This document shows, in pieces, positions 50,801 to 57,062 of a stretch of DNA of 64,000 nt; within the stretch, counting starts at the first letter, position 1, and the number at the start of each line of letters is the position of its first letter. The notes under the pieces are model-generated. The model did not search any database. It was not told the DNA's origin and saw only the letters and a program-made list of their open reading frames with translations. A program made the position numbers and the translations under genes. The stretch spans positions 186,001-250,000 of the forward strand of contig NZ_CANMTE010000004.1 of NCBI RefSeq assembly GCF_947500795.1, written 5' to 3'. Source of the DNA: an uncultured Gelidibacter sp. GTDB lineage: Bacteria > Bacteroidota > Bacteroidia > Flavobacteriales > Flavobacteriaceae.

Positions 50801-51070
50801 ATAACGATCCAAAATGAAAATCCGCCCATCAGGAGCAAACTTCATGGTTGTGGAATTTTTAAGGCCTGTAAGTAAGTCAACTTGTTGGAATTCATTCTCT
50901 AGTGCTGGCGGTAATTGAGCCTTAATTGAACCCCAAGAAAAGAACAAAAGAAGAACAAAAGAATAGCGTTTCAGTTTTAATTTATCGACAAGTATGACGC
51001 TTCGGCTATAAGTGCTTATTAAAACAAAGAGGATTAAAAAACTTAGAATTTGAAGGTAGGTTGCTTCCAT
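38846..51070 (-). CDS. Giant T9SS-exported modular protein: PQQ sugar-dehydrogenase-like head, malectin/PKD modules and 13 Ig-like repeats
   Basis: A 4074-residue protein, one of the largest gene types in such genomes. The order by approximate residue is as follows. A signal region (1-52) comes first, then a GSDH-type beta-propeller (53-472, with FHSGGGMDFDSKGNLYIATG and GARNPYRIF). A PKD domain (483-567), a CBM6-like part (about 680-805) and an Ig-like SbsA domain (811-903) follow. Malectin 1 (906-1055) precedes an FG-GAP region (1163-1527) with six DxDxDG-type calcium sites such as DVDGDGLKD. Four more malectin domains alternate with PKD-like domains (1534-2640), then 13 He_PIG-like repeats (2642-3902), a final PKD, and a T9SS type A signal (ISPNPAKGTAKVYVLNA, then GVYYLTLYMENSQ). 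It probably binds or acts on surface glycans. The start at 51070 has a second hydrophobic stretch before AQLPP; no better Met is near. Confidence 0.9.
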   Translation of the reverse strand: MEATYLQILSFLILFVLISTYSRSVILVDKLKLKRYSFVLLLFFSWGSIKAQLPPALENEFQQVDLLTGLKNSTTMKFAPDGRIFILDRYGEVIIYKTDSQTSVSAGSLSVFHELEDGLLGIAFDPNFLTNNFIYLTYSPANKSVNRVSRFEMNGDYLNVSSEKILLEWTTSRTAKFHSGGGMDFDSKGNLYIATGDNSGYDNLYAAWNETNPDFSAEKSSSNTNDLRGKILRITPQPDGTYTIPENNLFPIGTPLSRPEIYVMGARNPYRIFVDKNNTDWLFWGEVGPDADEQNQLGPAGLDEMNLTKSSGNYGWPYFSGVNNDAYEIPYRSPSPYYNDPSAPQNTSTWNTGATTLPEAIPAWIDFAHMSYFAGPIYYYNNNLTDQQRLPIEFDGAFFYYDFNTSRIWAVKMDAQGNVISNKRFAPGVFPGSSNTFNGFIDMSIGPDGKMYILAYGTGCCPQNVGTGRLIRVDYTGITTNAPPNVKISATPDNGSLPLVVNFSSAGTSDPNGDLSLTYEWDVDGNGIVDYTDPNPSHTYTVAGTYNVRLQVSDGNGGIGVNNITIHAGNNAASFNFISPPDGGLMNWQDDINVNLLVSDEEDGDIDCTDVNLVPSLGHLNHFHDDNTLNGCPQSIRLDDGNSHGADGDMNIFFVLNANYTDAGGLTAFDQIKLHPKRKEAEFFDTQSGTTIIPNTDPLEGGFKAIEVSNNGYISFSGRNLVNINAVKYKVAAAVGGGTIELRTGSPSGPLVATTTVLGTGSVNSWTAVETTFSDPGGKNDIFFVFKFTNPNQKFNLNYVEFLGAGASLDNSPPLVGSVAPIGNSQVKVVFSEYVTKSSAEELTNYALDNGVTITSAVLQSDGRTVLLEVSTLSSDIVYNLQIQNVKNISGMPIVTDSYSFSTISSIRINAGGPDVIHNSENFIADENFIGGTLYSNETPIAGTTDDALYKTERYGNFTYTVPVPAAGAYDIRLHFAELYFGVETGGGPGSRVFNVKIEGITVLDNFDILSETNPATALVKEFNNVSVTDGFVNIQFEGITNSAKLSALEILSPDTFNLEPKITILNPENGANVNQTFDINFSVNNWVIAEGDTHMHYSIDGELIGPHYSYDPLTIEGLSIGSHIIRLELYDATHVPTGVFDEIMVAVTDQATCNSTTFPDSWVVHQLEENPYTAVYTLPYYDVDGDGLKDIVTGGWWYKNPGSASGNWVKNTIGGGFGNVVHMYDFDGDGHVDLLGTQIGPTGNEYKSAQLLWAKNDGSGNFTVYNNIPAGTTNYSEPFLAGIAGGNFGLGSPYQMAINWNGAESTGSPVQMLTPSSDPTTGTWSLVNISGNSSGEGIKAGDIDGDGDLDLFQGINWLRNEGNGSWTSFSTGISYATTTDRVQLADFNGDGRLDGVVGQLGLGGGQGSNEFAWFEAPEDPTQPWIKHTLSDNVTGSLSVFAIDIDFDGDMDIVVGEWLGGKRLIAFENDLCNSGTWITHILDDGGLNLEHHDGAIVTDIDNDGDLDVISNGWINDKIPRIYENTSIILKTDPIANAGEDQDLILPTNSVVMNGSGSDPDGGAVSYMWSQISGPNTSTLSGDTTADLTVSNLIEGDYVFRLTVTDDEGATAFDEVTVSVLGEMAAIRINSGGPDFTFNTVDWSQDQYFSGGDSYSNPIEIANTTNDQLYQTERYSSSGTLVYDIPVPSGTYDLNLHFAEIYFGVPDSGSEGGAGSRVFNVSIENGQHQLSNYDIVVAAGGSATAVIENFKNILVEDGSLTITFTSITESPKVSGIEVFVSGSGSLSPIVDAGEDQEVYLPTNNVVLTGTGSDPDGGEVTYLWTQTSGPNTATLSGNTTAELIASDLIEGDYVFKLTVTDDEDASAFDEVTVSVLPQMPAIRINAGGPDYTYETIDWSQDQYYNGGDFYSNDIDIANTGNDQLYQTERYSSSGTLVYDIPVPSGTYDLNLHFAEIYFGVPGDGADGGAGSRIFNVSIENGQHQLSNYDIVVAAGGSATAVIENFKDIIVEDGSLTITFTSITESPKVSGIEVFVSGSGSLPPIVDAGEDKVITLPTNLVVLDGSAYDPDGGIMSSYEWTQISGPNTATFNGNTTAELTVSDLVEGDYTFRLTAIDDENDSAFDEVTVSVLAEVLAIRINSGGPEFIFRDLEWSEDQFFSEGDSSTNVIKIANTANDELYQTERYSTSGTMVYNIPVESGTYDLNLHFAEIYFGVLGAGSSGGEGSRVFNVSIEDGQKQLTNYDIVVAAGGSATAVIEHFTGIIVDDGDLTITFTGVVNFPKVSGIEVLLTGSNSLPPIVDAGGNRTISLPNNSMVLDGSAYDPDGGFISSYLWTQISGPNTAVLNNETTDNLSVSDLVEGTYIFRLTATDDDNDSAYDEMVLTVTSDVLAVRINSGGPALNFNGVQWDADQYYSGGAEYENITPIANTENDALYQTERFTTDPTGLTYEIPVENGLHNLSLHFAEIFYNVAEPASAGGVGSRVFTIDIENGTKRIENYDIVIAAGGAATAVVETFKNIAVTDGALTVTLIPVKEYPKISGLEIVQSRPPIVNAGVDQSITSPENSITLNGEGSDPDGGEVTFLWTQISGPSTATLVGADTPNLTANDLIPGTYVFNLTVTDDENDSSSDEVTIIVVPNPNNMPPAVTNPGVQNSAEDDVISLQITATDPDGDDITYSASGLPNGLSIDSATGIISGTIAAGASANSPYTVEITVTDDGTPSESATITFTWNVSATAVNGAPVVTNPGVQNSAEDDVISLQITANDPDGDNITYSASGLPIGLSIDTTSGLISGTIATGASTNSPYTVEITVTDDGTPSESATITFTWNVSATAVNGAPVVTNPGLQNSAEGNVISLQISATDPDGDDITYAASGLPNGLSIDTTTGLISGTIAAGASANSPYTIEITVTDDGTPSESTTITFTWNVSATAVNGAPVVTNPGVQNSAEDDVISLQITATDPDGDDIIYSATGLPNGLSIDTTTGLISGTIASGSSTDSPYTVEVTVMDDGTPSEYATITFTWNISATAVNGAPVVTNPGVQNSAEGDVISLQISATDPDGDGLKYSASGLPNGLSMDTTTGLISGTISTGASTNSPYTVEVTVTDDGTPSESATITFTWNVSATAVNGAPVVTNPGVQNSAEDDVISLQITATDPDGDGLKYSASGLPNGLSMDTTTGLISGTISTGASTNSPYTVEVTVTDDGTPSESATITFTWNVSATAVNGAPVVTNPGVQNSAEDDMISLQITATDPDGDGLAYSASGLPNGLSIDSATGLISGTISTGAATNSPYTVEVTVTDDGTPSESATITFTWNVSAAAVNGVPVVTHPGVQNSAEGDVVTLQITATDPDEDGLTYSASGLPNGLSIDTTTGLISGTIASGSSTNSPYTVEVTVADDGTPSESATITFTWNVSATAVNSAPVVTNPGVQNGTEGDVISLQISATDPDGDGLTYSASGLPNGLSIDTTTGLISGTISTGASTNSPYTVEVTVTDDGTPSESATITFTWNVSAAAVNGAPVVTNPGVQNSAEGDVVTLQITATDPDEDGLTYSASGLPNGLSIDTSTGIISGTISTGASTNSPYTVEVTVTDDGTPSESATITFTWNVSATAVNGAPVVTNPGVQNSAEGNVISLQISATDPDGDDITYSASGLPNGLSIDTPTGLISGTIASGSSTNSPFTVEVTVTDNGTPSESATITFTWNVSATAVNVAPVLTNPGVQNSTEGDVVTLQITATDPDGDGLTYSASGLPNGLSIDSATGIISGIISTSASTNSPYTVEVTVTDDGTPSESATITFTWNVSVAAVNGAPVVTNPGVQNGKDGDVITLQITATDPDGDDINYSASGLPGGLSINTATGLISGTIATGASANSPYATVIKVTDNGTPSESTSVTFTWNISPAAVNQAPVAVISADEILGTAPFKVNFTGSNSTDDKGIVSYFWDFKDGATSTNMNPKHVFTTPGIYKVELTVSDGTLTNTAFIIITVNEKGKKIKTLISPNPAKGTAKVYVLNATSKDVVNEINLHDAAGRFIGNIQNPQIVDGYYAVPIGNLQEGVYYLTLYMENSQVITVGMVVKN
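39365..43147 (-). repeat. 13 tandem 291-bp repeats in the giant gene
   Basis: Each unit codes for 97 residues beginning PVVTNPGVQNSAE, with DPDGDxxxYSASGLPNGLSI and ITFTWNVSATAVNGA at its end (He_PIG/cadherin-like Ig fold). The 13 units span exactly 13 x 291 bases. Units 5 and 6 (residues near 3030-3220) have the same protein sequence except E/D-level changes, and a stretch of about 250 bases from 41353 is repeated exactly at 41644, 291 bases on. Unit 13 is the most diverged. Confidence 0.95.
43435..46475 (-). repeat. Malectin/PKD alternating module repeats in the giant gene
   Basis: Four malectin units (IRINSGGP starts near 46200, 45440, 44670 and 43910) alternate with PKD-like units (starts like PIVDAGEDQ). 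Spacing is about 760-770 bases. Malectin units 2 and 3 share long identical stretches such as TERYSSSGTLVYDIPVPSGT, pointing to recent duplication. Confidence 0.9.
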
Positions 51071-51629
51071 AATTTACTGGTTAACAAGGAATTTAACTGC
51101 TTGATATTTATCTAATAAATATAGCTTAATATATAACTCATTAGAAGACACTATATAGTTATTCGTTGAAAACAAGATGTTTACCGTTTAAATACAATTC
51201 TTACACTTAAAATAAGAATCAACAAAAACAGATATTAGAAACGGTAGTCTTACACAGTTTCGTTAAATAAGACGCACTTAGTTATGGAAAAATAGAGGCA
51301 ATAAAGAACATCAATCATGATAAGATTCCGACATTATGAAGATAGCCTAATTGTTACAATGACAAATTTTCATTAAATAAAATTCTTTTGTGATAAATTA
51401 TTATATGACTTCATTTTTCTTCACTTACTCTTCAGTTTTAGTTGTAAAAATTGCTGTGACCCTATAGTTAAAACAGATAATTGTACCGGAATAAGTGATG
51501 TTTAATTTGCTTTCAGAAAAAATTTGTGACTATTATAAATATGAAAGACTCTACAGTAATCTGGAACCTTTCTATAAAATAACAAAACTAATATCCATCC
51601 GCTCTAAATTTTCAATAATTTATCACTGT
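51071..51629. other. Non-coding spacer upstream of the giant gene
   Basis: AT-rich sequence with no convincing gene, promoter box or hairpin. It must hold the giant-gene promoter on the minus strand, but no TAnnTTTG box stood out. Confidence 0.4.
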
Positions 51630-52015
51630 TGAAGTTTATATTTCTCCTGATTGATGAACGTCCTGAGGATCCAACAGACATAGAACGTAATGTACTTGGC
51701 GAGGTGATTGCTTCCACATTTCATAAAGAAGCACACGAGCACTTTAAAATTGCCAATATCGTCTTAGAAATGCAAAACGTTTGGTAGAATGTGGACATGA
51801 TGTGGTAATTCTATTGGGTTCTTACACTCGTTTGGCAAGAGCCTACAATATGGTTCAACCTATGTTTATAAAAATATTAAGTGGTGGTGTTAATGCCAAC
51901 GCGTTACACAAACCAAAACGTTTCTTTGGTGCCGCGCATAATATCAAAAATGGTGGATCATTGACAATTATTGCAACACTATTAACTGAAACAGGTTCGA
52001 ACTAAAATTGGGGTT
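51630..52015 (+). pseudogene. rho: Internal fragment of rho, frameshifted
   Basis: About 375 bases match rho 38027-38405 (Rho residues ~363-487) in the same orientation, roughly 90 percent identical by eye. A 1-base deletion at about 51770 (GAAATGC versus GAAAAAGC) leads to TAG at 51785-51787. The reading frame downstream still resembles Rho ([20 protein letters not shown] starts with Met here). Key residues are changed: the Walker-B Asp of ILLDS is Gly, and the FGAARN arginine is His. Both ends of the gene are missing, so it is a dead fragment. Confidence 0.93.
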
Positions 52016-52503
52016 TTTATTTATTAATTATTAGCCGTCATAATTCACGCAGTATTAAAACATTTTATTATGAATTAACTTAATTTTTCTTGTATCTATT
52101 TTCTTGTATCTATAGAATGAGTTTTCATTAAGAAACAAACTTTACTATTGGAGATTTTTAAATTTAATATGGTTCAAATAAGACATATTTTTAAATTAAT
52201 AACAATAAAATTTGGTGTTTGCTCTTAGCCCATAACAGCGATTATGTACTTTTTATAAATATAATTGTAAGCAATTCTTACATTATTCTCCTATTAATCA
52301 GATAAGATTTATTAAATTTGAGAAATCCCCTCCAAGAATTAATAGCCGATAATCTTAAATTTTAAGTAAAACCTTACATAGGTTAGATTAAATATCAATT
52401 GATTAACATTAAAGCCTCTTATTGAATTAATTATTAGCACGCTAGGCATATTTAGAAATTGAATACATTAAGCAGACCTAGCAATAAATGATTAATACAA
52501 TAA
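52016..52503. other. AT-rich spacer after the rho fragment
   Basis: No gene seen. TTTTCTTGTATCTA is directly repeated near 52086 and 52102. Nothing else is recognised. Confidence 0.4.
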
Positions 52504-53850
52504 ATGCTTTATAAATTAAAGATATATATGCTACAATCTCTTAGGCGAATATTGCTATGGACTTCGGATTCCTTAAAGGGAGGTAAGATTAAGACACATT
52601 ATAATGACATTCATTCTATTCTGAAAAACCCAAATTCCTCTGAATCTAAAATCAAAAGGAACCAAAGTTTGAACAAACTTCTGAAACATGCTGTAAATAC
52701 CACTTCATTTTACAAAGAATTTGCAGATTATGAATGTTTAGAGGACTTCACTGTTATTGACAAGAATATTATTCGCGACTACTATGAAGATTTCAAATCT
52801 TCTCTGCATAAGAATAAAAATAATTATTCTGCATATACGAGTGGTTCTACAGGTACACCTTTTAAATTACTACACGACAATAACAAACGGGACAGGAATT
52901 CTGCCGATGTTATATATTTTGCTAAGAAAGCAGGATTTGAAATTGGTCACAAACTATATTACATAAGGCAATGGGACGAATATAATAGTCCTAAGCCATG
53001 GATTTCGAAAATACAGAATATATATAAGCACCCCGTTTCCAAATTATCCAAACCAGATTTGGAAAATCTACTGCAAGACATGGCTAAGGACAAATCTTCA
53101 AAAGGAATAATGTGCTATGCATCAGTTCTAGATGAAATGATGAGTTATCTAGAAAGCACAAACAATAAGCCTAAGATAAAAAATATAAAATCTGTAATTG
53201 CCATTTCCGAATCTTTAAAAGAGAATGTTAGAATAAGTATGGAGAATTATTTTGGAATTCCCGTAGTTTCACGTTACTCAAATGTCGAAAATGGAATTTT
53301 GGCTCAACAAAATTTAGGCTCAAGGGACTTTCAAATTAATTGGGCTAGCTATTTTATAGAAATATTAGATATGCATAGTAACGCACCAGCCAAACCAGAT
53401 GCATTAGGACGTATTATAGTTACCGATTTGTACAACTATTGTATGCCAATGATAAGATATGATACTGGAGATGTAGGACAGTTTTCCGTAACAAATAATA
53501 ACGGAGAACAACATATTACATTGAAAAGAGTAGAAGGCAGAAAATTGGATATGATATCTAATACCAAAGGAGAAATGATGTCTCCATTCTTGGTGTATCA
53601 TATTTTGAAATATCCTCATATAATTCAGTACCAATTTATCCAAGAGAACCAAAATGCATACAAAATTAAACTTAATGTATCATCAAAGTTCAACAGTGCG
53701 CAAGATATTGTCACAGAGTTCAAGCAACACTTAGGTAGTGACGCAGACATTAATTTGGAATATGTAAATGATATTCCATTGCTTTCTTCAGGAAAAAGAA
53801 AATTTGTAATTAACAACTACAACGAAACCTTAGAGCAAGCGAAAGTGTAA
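52504..53850 (+). CDS. PaaK/CapK-like AMP-forming ligase
   Basis: A 448-residue adenylate-forming enzyme of the phenylacetate-CoA ligase/CapK family. The nucleotide loop is SAYTSGSTGTPFKLLHDNN (about 110-128), followed by AISESLKENVRISMENYFG, SRYSNVENGILAQQ, IIVTDLYNYCMPMIRYDTGD, and a C-terminal lysine-bearing part ending SSGKRKFVINNY. In capsule and lipopolysaccharide loci such proteins activate carboxylic acids for transfer to polysaccharide. A second Met at 52531 (MLQSLRRILLW) is an alternative start. The acetyltransferase gene follows after 131 bases. Confidence 0.85.
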   Translation: MLYKLKIYMLQSLRRILLWTSDSLKGGKIKTHYNDIHSILKNPNSSESKIKRNQSLNKLLKHAVNTTSFYKEFADYECLEDFTVIDKNIIRDYYEDFKSSLHKNKNNYSAYTSGSTGTPFKLLHDNNKRDRNSADVIYFAKKAGFEIGHKLYYIRQWDEYNSPKPWISKIQNIYKHPVSKLSKPDLENLLQDMAKDKSSKGIMCYASVLDEMMSYLESTNNKPKIKNIKSVIAISESLKENVRISMENYFGIPVVSRYSNVENGILAQQNLGSRDFQINWASYFIEILDMHSNAPAKPDALGRIIVTDLYNYCMPMIRYDTGDVGQFSVTNNNGEQHITLKRVEGRKLDMISNTKGEMMSPFLVYHILKYPHIIQYQFIQENQNAYKIKLNVSSKFNSAQDIVTEFKQHLGSDADINLEYVNDIPLLSSGKRKFVINNYNETLEQAKV

Positions 53851-53981
53851 CATTATTACTTGTATAATTATATTAAATAGACAATGTTAAATGAAATCTA
53901 ATTGCAATATTTCTCCTTTTGAAACATTTCCACTATTATATTCATGATGATATTGCCTAATTAATATGAATCCCGATTAAA

Positions 53982-54707
53982 ATGAAAAATATTGTTATTA
54001 TAGGAGCCTCTGGACATGGAGGAATGGTATTAGAATGTGTAGAAAAAGAAGGTAAATATTCCGTGTTAGGGTTTTTGGACACATACAAGGAAAGAGGAAC
54101 GGCCTATAATGGATTTGAAATATTAGGAAACGAAAATGATATTCTCCATTTAATTGAACAATATAAACTTTTTGGTGTCATTATAGCAATAGGAAATAAC
54201 TGGATAAGAAAGATGATGGTGGACAAATTAACAGCTTTAAAACCAGATCTCCGTTTCGTCACAGTTATTCATCCTAGCTCAATAATAAGCAGGAATGTTC
54301 AAATTGGAAGAGGCACGGTTATAATGCCTGGGACAATTATCAATTCCAATTCTAAGATTGGAGACTTTTGTATCCTGAATACTAATGCTTCATTAGGGCA
54401 TGATGGTGAAATGAAAGACTACTCAAGTATTTCTCCCGGCGTTTGTACCGGAGGAAATCTCATACTTGGTGAATACTCCGCAATATCTTTAGGGGCAAAT
54501 ATTATAGAAAACATTACTATTGGAAAACACAGTATCATAGGCGCCGGTTCACTTGTAGTTAAAAATGTAGAAGATAAATCTTTAGTGTATGGTTCCCCTG
54601 CGCGCCCTATTAAATATAGATCCAAAGAAGACCCCTATTTAAAAGGTGACAAGTCAATTCAGAAATTTAATGGATTACATTCTAAAAAATCTAAATTACA
54701 TCTATAA
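53982..54707 (+). CDS. NeuD/PglD-type sugar O-/N-acyltransferase
   Basis: A 241-residue enzyme with an N-terminal Rossmann-like substrate domain (IVIIGASGHGGMVLECVEK) and a left-handed beta-helix of hexapeptide repeats (about 100-215, for example IQIGRGTVIMPGTIINSNSK beginning at IQ; given as IGRGTVIMPGTIINSN). The catalytic-type His is in ASLGHDGEM. Members acetylate sialic acids, bacillosamine-like sugars or other nucleotide sugars. With the AMP ligase it looks like a pair modifying a surface glycan. The parent glycan genes are not in the window. Confidence 0.85.
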   Translation: MKNIVIIGASGHGGMVLECVEKEGKYSVLGFLDTYKERGTAYNGFEILGNENDILHLIEQYKLFGVIIAIGNNWIRKMMVDKLTALKPDLRFVTVIHPSSIISRNVQIGRGTVIMPGTIINSNSKIGDFCILNTNASLGHDGEMKDYSSISPGVCTGGNLILGEYSAISLGANIIENITIGKHSIIGAGSLVVKNVEDKSLVYGSPARPIKYRSKEDPYLKGDKSIQKFNGLHSKKSKLHL

Positions 54708-54883
54708 ATGAAGTCTCAATAAATATGTTTAAGAATACATGATTGCGTTTTAGATAACGCTAATTAAATTAAAGAGTAATCTAATTCACATCCTCCATGT
54801 TTTGTTCGGGAAGATTTGTTAAATAAGCTGATGTAATCAAATTGAATCAATCTCTAATTAGTGCAAATCGTTCACTTTAGGGC

Positions 54884-54914
54884 ATAAAAAAATCCATTCT
54901 AAAAGAATGGATTC
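54884..54914 (-). terminator. Terminator of rpsT
   Basis: On the minus strand AATCCATTCT and AGAATGGATT pair, followed by seven T residues, 25 bases after the rpsT stop. Confidence 0.85.
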
Positions 54915-54938
54915 CTTATATAATTTAGGATAGTTTCC

Positions 54939-55193
54939 TTATGATAAAGAAGCAATATGCATAGCTAATCCTGATTTTAAATTAGCAGCTTTGTTAGAAT
55001 GAATAATATTCTTCTTAGCTAATTTATCAATCATTGCAGAAACTGCAGGAAGCATTTCTTGCGCTGCCTTTGCATCTTCTAACTCACGTAACCTCTTAAT
55101 AGCGTTACGAGTTGTTCTGTGTTTATACCTGTTGGTTAAACGCTTAGCTTCACTACTTCTGATTCTTTTTAATGCTGACTTATGATTTGCCAT
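54939..55193 (-). CDS. rpsT: Ribosomal protein S20
   Basis: An 84-residue basic 30S protein starting MANHKSALKRIRSSEAKRLT. It is all helical with ANLKSGLAMHIASL at the C-terminus. It lies 26 bases downstream of tRNA-Glu on the same strand, so the tRNA and mRNA are probably one transcript. Confidence 0.97.
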   Translation of the reverse strand: MANHKSALKRIRSSEAKRLTNRYKHRTTRNAIKRLRELEDAKAAQEMLPAVSAMIDKLAKKNIIHSNKAANLKSGLAMHIASLS

Positions 55194-55219
55194 TTTCTTT
55201 CTTTCTTATTAAAAAATTG

Positions 55220-55291
55220 TAGCCCGTAGGGGAATCGAACCCCTCTTACCAGGATGAAAACCTGGCGTCCTAACCGATAGACGAACGGGCC
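55220..55291 (-). tRNA. tRNA-Glu (anticodon TTC)
   Basis: On the minus strand acceptor GGCCCGT pairs with ACGGGCT. The anticodon stem CCAGG/CCTGG holds loop TTTTCAT (anticodon TTC). T arm GAGGGGTTCGATTCCCCT present. No CCA encoded. Confidence 0.96.
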
Positions 55292-55483
55292 ATTTGTTTT
55301 ATTGCGAGTGCAAATTAATAACTTTTTTTATCAATATGCAAACTTTTCAAATGAACTCACAAAAATATTTTTTTTTGTGAACCTGTCTAACATTAAAGAT
55401 GATTATTAATGTCTTTCAGCGGGTGCAAAAATACAACTATTTTTAAATGTTGCAATACCTAAACAAACTTTTTTTAAAAATTT

Positions 55484-56962
55484 TTAATAAGCCTTAGCAA
55501 AAAGCACTCTCCCAGTAGAGGGTTTCCCAGTAAACACGCAGGTTCCGGCTTCTTTTTCTTGATCTAAAGGCACACATCTAATCGTTGCTTTTGTGATTTC
55601 CTTTATCTTCTCTTCAGTTTCAGCTGTACCGTCCCAATGTGCTGATATAAAACCAGTTTTGGTATTTAAAACTTCCTTAAACTCATCAAACGTTTCAACT
55701 TTAGTAATATGCGAATTTCTAAAATCGAGTGCTTTTTTGAATAATGTCTCTTGAATTTCTTTAAGTAAACCATCAATTTTGTCGACTAGGCCATCTTGAG
55801 ATACATTTTCCTTAGATAAAATATCCCTACGCGCCAGCTCAACCGTATTGTTTTCTAAATCTTTTGGACCAATAGCAATACGCAACGGCACACCTTGCAA
55901 TTCATATTGTGCAAATTTTGCTCCTGGACGCTGTGTGGTACGATCATCATACTTACAACTGATGCCTTTTGATTTGAATTGGCTAATTAACTCTTTTACT
56001 ACAGCACCAATTTGCTCTAATTGTTCATCAGTCTTATGAATAGGTACAATCACTACTTGAATTGGAGCTAAATTAGGTGGCAACACCAATCCTTTATCAT
56101 CGCTATGCGTCATAATCAAGGCTCCTACCAAACGTGTAGAAACGCCCCAAGAGGTCGCCCATACATAATCTAGCTTTCCTTCATTGTTTGTAAACTTAAC
56201 ATCAAAAGCCTTCGCAAAGTTCTGCCCCAAGAAATGTGATGTTCCCGCTTGCAGTGCTTTCCCATCTTGCATTAAGGCCTCAATACAATAGGTTTCTTCG
56301 GCCCCTGCAAAACGTTCACTTTCTGTTTTCACACCTTGAATCACAGGAATAGCCATAAAGTTTTCAGCAAAATCAGCATAAACCTGATTCATCAACTGTG
56401 CTTCAGCCAATGCTTCCGTACGTGTTTCATGAGCGGTATGTCCTTCTTGCCATAAAAACTCAGCAGTTCTTAAAAACAAACGCGTTCTCATTTCCCAACG
56501 CACCACATTGGCCCATTGGTTTATTAATATTGGCAGATCGCGGTAACTTTGGATCCATCCTTTATAGGTATTCCAAATAATAGCCTCACTGGTTGGTCTT
56601 ACTACAAGCTCCTCTTCTAGCTTTGCTTCCGGATCTACACGTAATTTTCCTGGGTTGTCAGGATCATTTTGTAATCTATAATGTGTAACCACAGCACATT
56701 CTTTTGCAAAGCCTTCTGCATTCTTCTCTTCTGCTTCAAACAGACTTTTAGGTACAAAAAGTGGAAAATAGGCGTTTTGGTGACCTGTTTCCTTGAACAT
56801 TCTGTCCAATTCAGCTTGCATTTTTTCCCATATCGCATAGCCATAAGGTTTGATGACCATACAACCTCTAACTGCCGAGTTCTCAGCTAAATCAGCCTTG
56901 ACTACCAGTTCATTGTACCATTTGGAATAATCTTCCGCTCTGCTTGTAAGATTTTTACTCAT
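55484..56962 (-). CDS. proS: Prolyl-tRNA synthetase
   Basis: A 492-residue class II synthetase of the shorter (archaeal/eukaryal-like) type used by Bacteroidota. Class II motifs are seen: [18 protein letters not shown] at the start, [29 protein letters not shown], and [16 protein letters not shown] near the ATP site. An anticodon-binding domain and C-terminal zinc-type domain follow. The gene shares a divergent intergenic region with the 57063 lipoprotein gene. Confidence 0.96.
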   Translation of the reverse strand: MSKNLTSRAEDYSKWYNELVVKADLAENSAVRGCMVIKPYGYAIWEKMQAELDRMFKETGHQNAYFPLFVPKSLFEAEEKNAEGFAKECAVVTHYRLQNDPDNPGKLRVDPEAKLEEELVVRPTSEAIIWNTYKGWIQSYRDLPILINQWANVVRWEMRTRLFLRTAEFLWQEGHTAHETRTEALAEAQLMNQVYADFAENFMAIPVIQGVKTESERFAGAEETYCIEALMQDGKALQAGTSHFLGQNFAKAFDVKFTNNEGKLDYVWATSWGVSTRLVGALIMTHSDDKGLVLPPNLAPIQVVIVPIHKTDEQLEQIGAVVKELISQFKSKGISCKYDDRTTQRPGAKFAQYELQGVPLRIAIGPKDLENNTVELARRDILSKENVSQDGLVDKIDGLLKEIQETLFKKALDFRNSHITKVETFDEFKEVLNTKTGFISAHWDGTAETEEKIKEITKATIRCVPLDQEKEAGTCVFTGKPSTGRVLFAKAY

Positions 56963-57016
56963 TGCCTGTATCTTGGCACAAAAATTGTGCTTATGTTAAT
57001 TAAATAAATAGTTCGA

Positions 57017-57024
57017 CAAAACTA
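57017..57024 (-). promoter_or_regulatory. -7 box of the proS promoter
   Basis: TAGTTTTG on the minus strand, with TTG about 17 bases upstream, fits the Bacteroidota consensus. Confidence 0.55.
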
Positions 57025-57026
57025 AC

Positions 57027-57034
57027 TATTTTTG
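57027..57034 (+). promoter_or_regulatory. -7 box of the lipoprotein-porin unit
   Basis: TATTTTTG, three bases from the divergent proS -7 box, makes a compact face-to-face promoter pair. Confidence 0.45.
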
Positions 57035-57062
57035 TAATGTTCAACAATAAAAACAAACAGAT

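Noticed and set aside
51781-52005. The 74-codon frame starting MVECGHDVV as a real gene
   Set aside because: It is the second half of a frameshifted rho copy with lost catalytic residues.
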